Shown piece after piece: positions 1-10,889 of a stretch of 64,000 nt of DNA (position 1 is its first letter; each line of letters begins with the position of its first letter). The DNA is from Prinsepia uniflora. Its lineage: Eukaryota; Streptophyta; Magnoliopsida; Rosales; Rosaceae. A model generated the notes under the pieces. It saw only the letters and a list, made by a program, of their open reading frames with translations. It was not told the origin of the DNA and did not search any database. The stretch covers positions 79,546,227-79,610,226 of the forward strand of contig CM064866.1 in assembly GCA_032719365.1 (NCBI GenBank), given 5' to 3'. The position numbers and the translations under genes were made by a program.

Positions 1-996
1 GGATTTCGAACTATAAGTGATTTTTAATGATTATAAATGGATTTTGAGACGTGATTCGCTAATCAAGGTTTTCGGTTTTAGAATCGAATTTCGGAAAGCG
101 GGATTTGGTTTTAAAGTTGAAAAGTGGAATTCCGGATTTGGATTCGGAATGACGGTTCTGGACGCCGGAAGGGCATCAGACTAGTGATTTCGGATTCGGG
201 TTTGGATATAGACTTAGAAATGGTTTTCAAATGGTTTTGGATTGGATTTACTGGATCTGGTTATTGGGTTTAAAGACCCGGATATTGTGATTGACGGGGG
301 ACGGGCCCGGATTGGGTTTAAAGACCCGGGTTGAGTTTAAAGACTCGGGAGTTTAAAGACTCGGATATTACTGATATTTCCCCCGTAGGCCTATTGAGTT
401 TAAAGACTTGGGAGTTTAAAGACTCGGATAGGACCAGCAGGTTTGATCGGATGATGACTTTTGGTATTCCTTGTTTTATGATATGATTGCAGAATGATCC
501 TTATACTGTTTTATAATACTATTTTTTCATAATGATTACTATGTGACTTAGAACTGTTTTCAGATATTTGGTTGTGCATGCATGTTTTCAAAACGGAGGG
601 CCAAACCCTGGTTTCTTATGAAATGGTTTTTGGAAACTCTTATTTTATTCTTTTTGGTCCACTCACACTTTTCTGGTTTTTAAATGCCTCCAGGTCGTGG
701 AGCTAGCATGGGGGTTGACGTTGAGGCAGCGTCGGAGGCATAAAGTACTCGAGAGTGACCCCGGAGTGGTTTTAAATTTTTCCGTTGTGCGTGTACACTG
801 TTTATCGGTTTTGTTTTACCTTCTTTTTGGTACTCTGCTCTGTATAACTGTTGACTCTGGGTTGTTTTAAATTCTCATGCATTTGGCAATGTAATTCGTG
901 GGTTTTGTGAGGTCTTTTCGGTCTTTCGTTTTGGGTTGTCAGACGGGAGCAGGATTTACCTCGGTTTTCGGGGTGGAACCGGGGTGGGTCTTGACA
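1..996 (+). mobile_element. HP1: 3' part of a TG..CA solo-LTR-like element, cut by the window edge
   Basis: The block resembles the other HP elements in the window. It has an array of short hairpin repeats, a tttttggtccactcacac block near 650, a cctccaggtcgtgg block near 690, and the terminal block with cagacgggagcagg (942-955) ending ggggtgggtcttgaca. The 5' end lies outside the window, so no target duplication can be checked. The right end could be 996 or 998. No coding region is visible. Inference: remnant or solo LTR of a retrotransposon. Confidence 0.6.
265..430 (+). repeat. Hairpin mini-repeat array in HP1
   Basis: About six units share the core TTTAAAG flanked by short complementary arms. 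Some units read GGGTTTAAAGACCC and others GAGTTTAAAGACTC, so arms GGGT/ACCC change together to GAGT/ACTC. One unit (near 394) ends gacttgg and breaks the pairing. The reverse complement of the same unit type recurs in HP3 at 3771-4003. Confidence 0.75.
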
Positions 997-999
997 CAT

Positions 1000-1340
1000 A
1001 CGACAACCTTGCTTGCTTTGAACCTCATTCTTGTTGTCTCGTTTATGAGCTGAATCCATCTTCATGAACTAAAACCCCATTATGTAGCGATACTCTCCAA
1101 TCCTAAGGCAGCGTGAGCAGTAATCGAGACCACTTCCACCACAAGTCTTGCACCTGCAAAAGGGGTCGAGGGCAGTTGATGTGAGCAAATCCGTAACCGG
1201 GTCGAAGAATTCTAAGTGTGGAATGTGTGAAAGGTGTTGATAAATGATTACTCACCATTTTGGCCATTCCCCTTTGGGGAGCATTTGCATATCCACGCAG
1301 TTTGTCCTCTCTTGGCTGCTTGTGAAATCAAGAGAATCAA
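1000..1340 (-). pseudogene. Broken DnaJ-type Cys-rich zinc-finger gene fragment
   Basis: On the minus strand an exon starting at 1153, after a tttgcag acceptor, reads CKTCGGSGLDYCSRCL then GEYRYIMGF. The two CxxC pairs with glycine-rich spacing resemble the Cys-rich zinc finger of DnaJ-like plant proteins. A TAG follows IMGF in frame, and the same frame continues FMKMDSAHKRDNKNEV, so the stop looks premature. The frame then runs into HP1 at about 1000, which truncates it. A possible upstream exon (about 1340-1255) reads AWICKCSPKGEWPK before a gtgagt donor. The family assignment is from memory of the motif pattern. The decay is seen directly. Confidence 0.45.
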
Positions 1341-1463
1341 GGCAACACTTTGTGTGACATGGCCGCAATTGGATGGTCCAGTGTTGTCCCTCATCAGGTC
1401 CCTCGTCTTTCCTAGCTTGGAACTCAAATGCTATGAAGGTGCAATTTTGTATTAATTTTTGGT

Positions 1464-1548
1464 TGGGTTTGGGAGTAAATTGCAGGTGCGGCTGGGTTTG
1501 GGCGTCAATTGCAGGTGCAGCTAGGTTTGAGCGTCAATTGCATGGATG
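1464..1548 (+). repeat. 29-bp tandem repeat, nearly three copies
   Basis: Units start tgggtttggg at 1464, tgggtttggg at 1493 and taggtttgag at 1522. Each contains caattgca or aaattgca. The repeat lies between the zinc-finger relic and HP2. No function is apparent. Confidence 0.7.
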
Positions 1549-3218
1549 TTAGGGCTAGCACAAGGTTGAATCAGAGATGTCAGAGCTTGGTGGGTTGGTT
1601 GAAGCAGCTTCAAAATTGATGATGAAATTGTAACGGCCTAGACCATGAGAAAAAGTAAAAATAAGGTAAACGACGATTTTGCCCTGGAAAAAGACAAAAT
1701 ATTGACTTTTTAACCAGGACATCTATTGGGAATTTCAAAAAGACCGCTACGTAGAACTCAAACTTCTGAGTATATAGACAGACGGTACACCAAAACGGAG
1801 TTCGGGAAAGTATGTTACAGTTCAAAAAGTTATAGGGGTATTATTGTAATTTTGGTTTTAAGAGCATTTTGGTAATTTTGCTTGAACAACCTAGAATTTT
1901 CTAGAAAATTTTTCACGTTTCTTCAGATTTCCCTCTCTTAAAGCTTCCACTGACTTAGTAACTTATATAAGTGTGAGGCATGTGTATTGAAGGTGGTTTG
2001 GCCAAGGATAGTCAAAAAAGGGAAGAAAGTGAATTGTGAGGAAAACGAACGAAGAAATGGGAGGGATTGAGGGAAAAAGGAAGAGCAAGAAAATGGGAAG
2101 AAATTAATATATAAACAATAAGGGAAAGAAGAGAAACCAGTGATCACAAGACATGGGAACCCGTGAGAATAAATTCGGGTTTTCCAGTTTTGGGAGAGGA
2201 ACGTCGAAAATAGGTGAGCCCGTGTCTTTCTGAGTTTCCCAGGGTTGCCATAAGCTCTAACCCAAGGAGTTTGAAACGCTGGATCATGTTGGATGCAGGT
2301 TGATATCCGTGGCTGACAACCAAAGGTATGCACTCTAAAATCTAGCTCGTTTTTCATGTTTTGAATCTCATAGGAAGGTTTGTGGGTTGAGAAGATTCAG
2401 TTTGATGAAAGAAACATGAGAAATGGACGTAGAAAACTGGTTTTGGAGTCGGGTCGGGTCACTGGGTCGGGTAACCCAGGTTGCAGAGTCGGCTCGAGGT
2501 TGTCGGTGATACTATTCATGCATGTGGGTTTCACGCGCATAACCCCTCCAGCAGCGCGTGGAGGCGCGTGCGGCCTCTGCTGGTCGTACCGATCAACACG
2601 AAAAGTGTTTGTCTCTGAATTATAAATGTATTGGTCCAAAATTCAAAATATTTAGATGATATTTGAGTACAATTTTGAATGTTTAAGGTTATATGTTCAT
2701 TTTATAATTTAGGAAAATTTGGAATAAATTAAGAGAATTAATTATGGGATTAGTTATAAAGTATAATGATTGCTTTGATGATTATACTGGTGAAATTATG
2801 ATATAAAGTGGTGAAGGTTATATTGATGGTATTATTTATATGTATATATGTGGGATTTATGAATTTAAATAAGGTATTAGTTAAGGATCTCTATCATCCT
2901 TAGATGTGACTAATATTATAATCAAATATGATGAGAGATTATAGGAGGTAATATGTTAATGCTAATTATGATTGGAATAGAGTTTAGTGTGATGATTGAG
3001 GGTTGAAATAGTAATACATTTTAATTTGATTATAAGGAAAAAAGGGAATTTATACCACGCAATGGGGTAAGTGGGTAGGATGAGGGCGGTAACCCCGTAC
3101 GGTGAAATTATTTTGGCTTATGATAAGAATTCAAATCGAGTTAAAATTAGTAAAATCCTTTATCTGATAAGAGGTTGTCAAACGGGAGCAGGAACAGTCC
3201 GGTTTCCGTGACAATTAA

Positions 3219-6200
3219 TGATAGGACCGCCCCCGAAAGGACATTGAAAATCATGCCCGATCCTGCTCCCGTCTGGCAAGTCGACTGAAATCCCCAACTA
3301 ACCCTCAGTGCTTGCCAAACCAGGGATAGCCACACGCCGACACGCGTACTTACTCATGCCTCCGCCTCTCGATCAGCCTCGATCAACGCGCCACGACCTG
3401 GAGGGTCAATAAAAACACAAAAGGTGTGAGTGGACAAAAATAAATCGATTTGTAAAGCAGTTACAGAAATACATTTCTACCCTCCACGTAAAACCAATGC
3501 ATGCATTCAAAAATCATTTCGCAATCCGTTACATTTTCAACATAAGAAAACCGTGCATGAAAATCAAAATCATTTTCCTTTTCTTAACCTTCGGGTCTTA
3601 GCCCGCAATCATAACACAGGGCCTCAGCCCAAAACCATGAATCAAATCCAAGTACACAACATAATCCAAATCCATCAACCATATAAACTGGGCCACTGCC
3701 CAACACATCCGAAACATCAGGAATTAACAATAAATCACAAGTCAATCAGTTTGCTGGATATCAAGTGCGCCCGAGTGTTTAAACTCAAAAACCATGCGCA
3801 TAATCAGGCCTTCCCCGGATTTCAACGAGTCTTTAAACTCAAAACACAATCAATAGGCCTTGGGGGGTATCATACCGAGTCTTTAAACTCAAAACAGTAA
3901 CCGAGTCTTTAAACTCATCAAGGGCCCTCCCCCGTCATTAATTAACCGAGTCTTTAAACTCAAAACGTGCTCCAGCAATAGCACCGGGTCTTTAAACCCA
4001 AAACCATTTGTAATTCGCAACAATCCATGATCCATCGTGATCCAAATTCCAAATCCAATCTGAATTAACATTTTTTCATAACAGGACTCATGTCCGAATT
4101 TCCACATTCAAATCCCCACAGTCTTACTTCACAAACATAATCGAATCATCATTAAAAACGGGGCATGTATAATCGTCTCAAATCACTTTATCGAACCATC
4201 ATCCATTCCCGAATTCGAATTCGCAATAATGATTCCATAAGCCGGCATCCGGAAACATCATCCCGAAACCAAACCAAGAATTCATTTTCAAACTTCCGAA
4301 AACCGAAATCTCGTTCATCAAAATTACTTTTATGCCCCGAGCATCAAGCCCGAAATCTCTTTTTTTCAAAATCCGTTTTAAATCCTTGAAATCACATCAT
4401 TTTTCAAATCCCAAGGTCAAAACATCAAAACGACAATCAAATCACCAAAATCACGGTCAAACCACAACATACTCGAAATCTCGTAAAACGTGCAAATCCG
4501 TGTCATTCTCGAAATACGTGTCAAAACCGTAAATCATACTCACAATCAAAATTGAAACATCATTAAAACATCATACGCATAAATCACGTCAAATCGTTCA
4601 TCACACCATCATCAAAACATAAGGGGAACCATAGTCTCAAAATACGTGCAGTTTCGTATGACATATTAAAAATACATATAAATACGAAAATCGAAATTAT
4701 CACAAGACATAATCATAATCATGGAAGTCATAGAAATATTTATGCATGCATCAAATTTTGAAAGCAACGTCCACTCACACACCGTCCTTAATGCTCGGTT
4801 CCGCGCTGCACGGGTTCCCGTAATTTCCTCCAATTTTCAGGTATCTCAAATCCTGTCCGAAAACATACTTTAGCGTCATTAAGGACTCAAAGAATAACAT
4901 ACTAATTTCCCATAATTTTTTGGGAATTAAACGTTACTTAAAAACGTAACATAAACCTTCGGACCCTCGAAACAACATCGAAACGGCGTCCGATAAATTC
5001 GAAATCAACGCTAAAATGTTCGATACATTGTATAGGACAAAAGTCGTGTTGAACCCACCTCGAAAATCGGCCCTACGCGCCCTCACGCGCCGTCATGGGT
5101 GGCTGCGCGTGAAACTCACACGCCTTCTACAGAACCCCTGCACAGTTCATCGTTCTCACCCGACTAGCCTGCAACCGGGTTGTTCGACCCGCGAAATGAC
5201 CCGTTAAATTTCCCTTAATTATAGCTTGATTTCTACAATTCAACTGTCCATTAGTCTCGCTAAGGATCTAATTAAGGTTCTGTGAAATCAATTACCTCAA
5301 AACTTACCTAAATCCGGTCGAATCAACTCGACTACTCGAAGAACACCGACTACTGTTCAACGCTTGATTCTGTCGATTCTCAGCGATTTCTTTAAATTGA
5401 CTCACTCAGAAGCTTCGCAGGATCACCAGAAACCGGTCTTCGATCTCAATTGCAAGCTCCAATCCCTCTAACCATTCTAACTCAACTGGGATTTCCAGAG
5501 CAGAACTTCAAAGTTGTTTGGGCTCATCTCTGCACCATTCTCTTCACTTTCAATCCCATTCGACTTGTTTGGACGTCTGGAAGCTCAACCTCACCTCTGA
5601 TTCCATCAATTGACCGCCCCATTTCAAAATTTGATTTCAAGTTTGTAAATGAGGTTTTCGGGCGGGTTCAGTGCTCCTGGGGTCTTCCTTCCCGTTTCTT
5701 TCTTTTCTCCCACTCGAATTCCTCCCCTAAATTCCTTTTCAGTTCGCATTGTCTCTCAATTTGGTCTGGGGAAGGTCGATCACGCTCAATGTGGTCTGGT
5801 CTCTGTTTTTCTTTTTCAAAACACCCACCCAGTATCCATTTCCAACTCCCCTGTCCGTGCACCAGTTCCAAGCACACTAACACACACCGTGCACTACCAC
5901 CTCTAACTCTGTTCTCTCACTCAGTTAAATAAATCAATTCAAAACAAATGGTGCTCTGCCCTCCAGACAACACCCACACTGTCTCTAAACACCAACACAA
6001 TAATGTGCACCCGTGTTCTGCCCAAAACACCCAATTTGCATAAACAATTCTTAACACTTAGCCCAAGCAATTGATTTCCTAAACAAAAACACCCGTGCTT
6101 TGTTTTCTGAAAAGAACCCATCACCATACACGGCTGTCCCAAAAAACAACAGCCAAAATTACCATTTTGCCCTCACTTGACAAATTACCAAAATGCTCCT

Positions 6201-6640
6201 CTCGCATCTAGACCCGTAACTTGGTCATCCGAACTCCGATTGACGCGTGCTGCCTGTCTACGGACTCAGGGCATCGAGACCCTCCCAACGGTCCCTGACC
6301 CTCGGCCATCGGACCTCCCGATCAAAAAGTCAACATTTTCCCCTTTTTCGTCCAAATTACGAAAATGCCCTTGGACTTCCGAACGTCATAACTTTCACCT
6401 CGAACGTCAGAATCGATCGTGCCACCTGTCTATGAACTTGTGACGTCCCAAAATACGTCACGGTCATCAGTCAAAGTCCATTTGACAGCCCGAATTAAAA
6501 GTCAACGTTTTACCCACGATTGGGGGCAAAACGGTCATTTTGCATCGTTCGTCCGATCTCGCCCAACTAATCACCGATTACCCCCAACTAATCAAGATTA
6601 ATTACTAATCTAACCCCGGAATTGGGGACGGGTAGTTACA
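3219..6640 (-). mobile_element. HP3: complete TG..CA element nested in HP2
   Basis: The plus-strand ends are TGATAGGACC at 3219 and GGGTAGTTACA at 6640, so the element reads TGTAACTACCCGTCCCC on the minus strand. The duplication ATTAA flanks both sides (3214-3218, 6641-6645). Length is 3,422 bp. Blocks shared with HP5 and HP6 include the agacaggtggcacg region (about 6418-6435) and the tgtgagtggacaaa region (3423-3437). There are no retrotransposon genes and no second LTR. The longest open frames (3430-3900, 5450-5932) look like chance frames with low-complexity translations. Confidence 0.85.
3595..4003 (-). repeat. Hairpin array in HP3
   Basis: The plus strand shows CGGGTCTTAGCCCG (3595-3608), GGGCCTCAGCCC (about 3619-3630) and GGGCCACTGCCC (about 3690-3701). 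These are followed by repeated ccgagtctttaaactc units and one cgggtctttaaaccc unit up to 4003. Each is a short stem with a 4-7 base loop. The stems differ between units but stay complementary within each. Confidence 0.7.
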
Positions 6641-6660
6641 ATTAATGATGGGTCATATCA

Positions 6661-8276
6661 GAAATCATTGCCACAGTAAAATGAAATTGATGATGAAATC
6701 AATGATGGACCTGGGTTTGGAACTGGGTTTTTTATCTGGGTTTTGAAGCCATCAGAAAATTGGGTGGTAAGGTGGTATCGGAGAGGACGAAGACGGTGAA
6801 GGAGGGGTCATCATTCTCGATTCGGAGAGTGATTTGATTTTGTTGTTTTTGATTTTTTGATTTATTTATTTTAAAAATAATTTAATTATTAATTATTTTT
6901 AATATAATATAATTTTTAATTATTTTTTTATCCACATGGTGTCTAACTCAGCATGAAAAATTGTCCCACAAATACCACTTAGACACTTAACATATTTTTT
7001 TAACAGACTACCAACGGTGAATATCTAAATGTTATGTTTTGATAGTTTATGTATGTAAATGAAACTTTTTACAATTCAGGTACCTTTTTAAATCGACTCT
7101 ATATTTTGAGTACTTTTATGTAGTTTGTCCTTAAAAAAAATTTCTTTGTATATTTATCAATAATATTTTTTTTTAAATTTTCTAAATAATTATTTTGAAT
7201 TATTTTTATAAAAATATTAATAAAACAAAAAATTTATAGATCAAACAAACCAACGTGATAACTGATTTCGGGAGCTACGAATCTTGGTTTAATCAATTGC
7301 CTTGTTACTGAAGGATTAGCTCTCCTTGAGGGCTTAATGACGACAACTAAATTTGGTTATCACAAACTCATTATTAAGGGTGATTCTAAAATCATTACAG
7401 ATGCGGTTAATGGTGTGTTTGTTCCGCCATGGAGGGTGGTTCGAATTATTTCTAACATCAAACAATTAGTGAGAAGCTTTTAAGTTATCCATTTCAAATA
7501 TTTGTATTGTGAGAAAATTTTTGTTACCGATGCGTTGGTTAATTTGGGACATCAAGAGTGCATTTGGTTCCAAGAAATAAACAGGTTATTTGGCGTGAGA
7601 GGAGCATTTGATGAGCGGAAAATCAATTTTTCCTTCATTTGAGAAATTAAGTTAGGATTTGATAAATTTTTAGAAGAAAATTTGGGAGGAATTGAGTATC
7701 TTAAATTATGAGTTGAAATTTTGTCTTAAGAATAAATTTTTTCAAATGATGGGTTAAAATAAATGAAATTGTAATTTTCATGATTTTTAAAATTGATATT
7801 CAAATACTATAATTTACAAATAAAAAAATTATAAATATAAAATTATAAATTATGAAATTTGTAAATTCTCATTAAATTACAAATTATTACTCTAAATACA
7901 CTCCAAGTGAATATGGAATGGTTGAATTCTATTCCTTTAGAGGCATCCGAAGACTTGAATATTTGATTTTTTGATTGTTTGTTTGTGGTTGTCTTAATCG
8001 TCTTAGTTGTTTATTTGTATCCGAAAAAAAAAAACCAACTTAGATGAGAATTTAAATATTGTTAGCAAATAGGTTCACAAAATTGGAGACAGTATTTTCC
8101 TTTTGGTAATTGCCCTAAAAAGAAGCAAACGAACCAAACGGGTGTTGGAGGTTTGAGTGACTGCCTGCTCGCCTAGTACTAGCTATCAACCTTGGAAACC
8201 CACCGCAAGAAATCGCTGAGAAAAATCAAGAAAACCACAGTATATAGCAGCAAGGGCAACAGAAAGAGACGCAACA
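6661..8276. other. Intergenic region upstream of the helicase gene
   Basis: The region is AT-rich with an RNase H-like relic at about 7262-7600, described separately. About 6,870-7,260 and 7,640-7,900 are long A/T runs. The last ~200 bases before 8277 are presumably the promoter and 5' UTR of the helicase. I see no clear TATA box that I would defend, and no other gene. Confidence 0.5.
7262..7600 (+). pseudogene. Relic of a plant RNase H-like (RVT_3) domain
   Basis: One frame reads TEGLALLEGLMTTTKFGYHK, then LIIKGDSKIITDAVNG, then PPWRVVRIISNIKQLV, then a stop (TAA near 7481). Past the stop it continues FVTDALVNLGHQE. This matches the usual order of the RNase H-like domain of plant non-LTR elements and RVT_3 proteins: A-E-a.AL..GL, GDS..vi.ain, and a C-terminal aDALAnLG. 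No start, no N-terminal half and an internal stop are seen, so it is a relic. Its source could be a LINE or a stand-alone RVT_3 gene. Confidence 0.6.
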
Positions 8277-10845
8277 ATGTCACAGTTCTGGAAACCAGGG
8301 ACGGAGAAGCCTCGACTTCTCGACGATGAAGAGGGCGGCGTCCTTTTCTTCTCTTCCCCTTCTGGGTTTGCGACTATGGAGAGGCAGAGGCAGAGGCTAC
8401 CTGTGTTCAAGTACCGCACCTCTATTCTCTATTTGGTGGAGACTCATGCCACTACCATCATAGTCGGCGAAACGGGTAGCGGAAAAACTACTCAGATTCC
8501 TCAGGTTCGCTTCTTTTGCCGTATGCTTAAATGGGTCAGTTATGTTTCTGGGGAAAAAAGCCATGAGCTTGTCTCGTACGTTACAACTCAATTTCTTTTC
8601 AATCATACTCGTTGGTTTTGAAATTGGTTTTTCTGTGAAATTACTTGAAGTTGATTGATTGATTTGAAATCAAAATGTTTATTACTGTTTGTTGAAATTG
8701 CAGTACCTCAAAGAAGCAGGTTGGGCTGATGGTGGGCGTGCTATAGCGTGCACCCAGCCAAGAAGACTGGCTGTCCAGGTGATTCATTTTTTTTTTCGCT
8801 AAGTGCCTTGTGTGCCATTTATTTAGCATTATCTGTAGGATATGTTTATTCAGTTACATCAGGCTGCCGTTTCCTAGTTAAAGTGCTCTAAGTTATCTAA
8901 AACTTTTGAATTAGTGAAAAATATTCAAACCGTGATTGAAAATGTTCTCATTGATGATATTTCATTCCTGGATTTCAGTCTCGAGGTAAATCTTGCAATG
9001 ATCCCCCATCTTTATGTTTCTTATTACGTGGCTTTTAATTGGCGAAATTTTTTCCAAACTTTAATAGGAGATGTCCAGCTAGCAACTCTATCGAATAATA
9101 GAGGATGACTAGAGACTAGTTCTACTCTCCTAAAGAAAAAGAGGAGAAATTTTTTACCTTTATTTAGTTTTTTATCTTACCTTTTAACCCGCAAGATATT
9201 AGTTTAAAAAAATTTAAAGTATCAAAACTTTCTAGGAATGTACTGAAATATTAGTTATGAAATTTTTGTACTAGTCTTAATGGCTTAATACCCTTGTTTA
9301 CAAATAAATGGTGGTGCTGTTTTGCAGACTGTTGCTTCAAGGGTGGCTGAAGAAATGGGGGTCAAGCTTGGAGAGGAAGTTGGCTACACTATACGATTCG
9401 AAGATGTCACAAGTATAGTGAGCCCCACTTATTCATCATTAAGCTCAGAGCTTTCTCTTATTGGATTATCTTTTCCCTTCCATAAGGGTATATCTGTCTG
9501 CAAATGCTGATATAGAAATTCACATGCAGGCTACAATTTGGGAAATTATAGCCTATAAGAATGAATAATATTCATTCAATGTCATTTATTGTGTTCATAG
9601 TTGAATGTCATAAATGATGGTTTTCCTGTTCTGACAGCACAGGGTGTGACTATGATAAAGTTTTTGACTGATGGTGTCTTGCTCAGGGAAATGATGGATG
9701 ATCCTCTTTTGACTAAATATAGGTACTTCCTATGCTTTTTGTAAATTTTTTACTGATTTTTTTCTTTTTTGGAAGCATTATTAATGACATAGGGCATACT
9801 TGCTGGTCAGATTTTCCTGCATGTAAGATAAACATGCATGTCTTTTTACGTTGGCGGGTTGTTATCTACAAGTAACTAGAATTTTTTTTTTATTTTTCAT
9901 TTTTGGAGGGAGGTAGGGGACTGGTGGTGGTAATGTTATGTACTAAAAGAATTTTCTATTAGCCTTCATTTCTGCACTTTTCTGTTTTCCTCGATCTCTT
10001 TCGATTTGATTGTCAGTGTCATAATGGTGGATGAGGCTCATGAAAGGTCTATCTCAACCGACATTCTATTAGGTCTCCTAAAAAAGGTATACATCAGATC
10101 ATAATGCTTTACAAGAGAAAAAGAGAGTTCGGATCTTCTTTTATTTTCAGGTCATATGACACATATGCTGAATCCTACATGTTTAGATCCAACGACGCCG
10201 ACCTGAGCTGCGTCTGGTTATCTCATCTGCAACAATCCAAGCAAAATCAATGTCTGATTTCTTTCAGACCAGGTTTGTTTTTATCATTTTACAGTTTGAT
10301 TTATTCATTCGTTCTTGGGTTACTAATATACTATTTCCATGCTTGCGAGAAACTGGTTTCTTGAAATTTTTTACTCTAGGCACGAGGATTGTAATCGATG
10401 CTCTGTAAAATTGGGACAGTGGTATTTTCACTGTTTGTTTTAGTTATATGTATTGACTTACTGCAGGGGAAAAAGACATCTAGACATGTCTCTAGATAAA
10501 TATACAAGATTTTTTATTTGACTATAGTCCACATCACAGGGACATTGAAATCCATCAAATCATAACAAGCTTAATCTTTAGCATGGTCCATTTTAATTAA
10601 GTCAGAGGATAAGATAAAGAACTTTCACAGCTTTCCACCATTACATTCGCCACTTTATATCATGATAATTTGTTTTACTGTTGTGCAACTATTATCTATG
10701 AACATTTGAAATTGAATGTTAATGCTGATATTTGCTTTTTTATTGTCAACCAGCAGAAGTCGTCGCAGACTAGAAGGAGAGGAGCTTGGACCAAATCTGG
10801 AGCCTGCAATCCTTTCAGTTGAGGTAAGTTCCACTAAACCTAAAG

Positions 10846-10889
<44 letters not shown>

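Larger units (their letters stand above)
1629..6660 (+). mobile_element. HP2: TG..CA element split by nested HP3
   Basis: The element starts TGTAACGGCC at 1629 and ends GGGTCATATCA at 6660. It is flanked by the 5-bp duplication GAAAT at 1624-1628 and 6661-6665. HP3 (3219-6640) interrupts it close to its 3' end, so the original element was about 1.6 kb. The matching flanks are only seen once HP3 is removed, which supports the nesting. The cagacgggagcagg-like block survives as caaacgggagcagg near 3180. No internal retrotransposon genes are present. Inference: solo LTR. Confidence 0.8.

Noticed and set aside
2397..2639. Overlapping open frames on both strands near 2.4-2.6 kb
   Set aside because: They lie in HP2, in the block with gcgcgtg inverted repeats found also in HP5 and HP7; no protein similarity is recognisable.
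3430..3900. 156-codon open frame
   Set aside because: It lies in HP3 and spans the hairpin array; its translation is His/Gln/Asn-rich without a domain, and related HP elements do not keep the frame.
5450..5932. 160-codon open frame
   Set aside because: It lies in HP3; Ser/Pro/Phe-rich translation, no motif, not conserved in HP5-HP7.
10104..10364. Open frame between helicase exons 5 and 6
   Set aside because: It overlaps the true exon at 10187-10272 in another frame; the spliced frame gives the conserved IQRRRPELRL and SAT motif.
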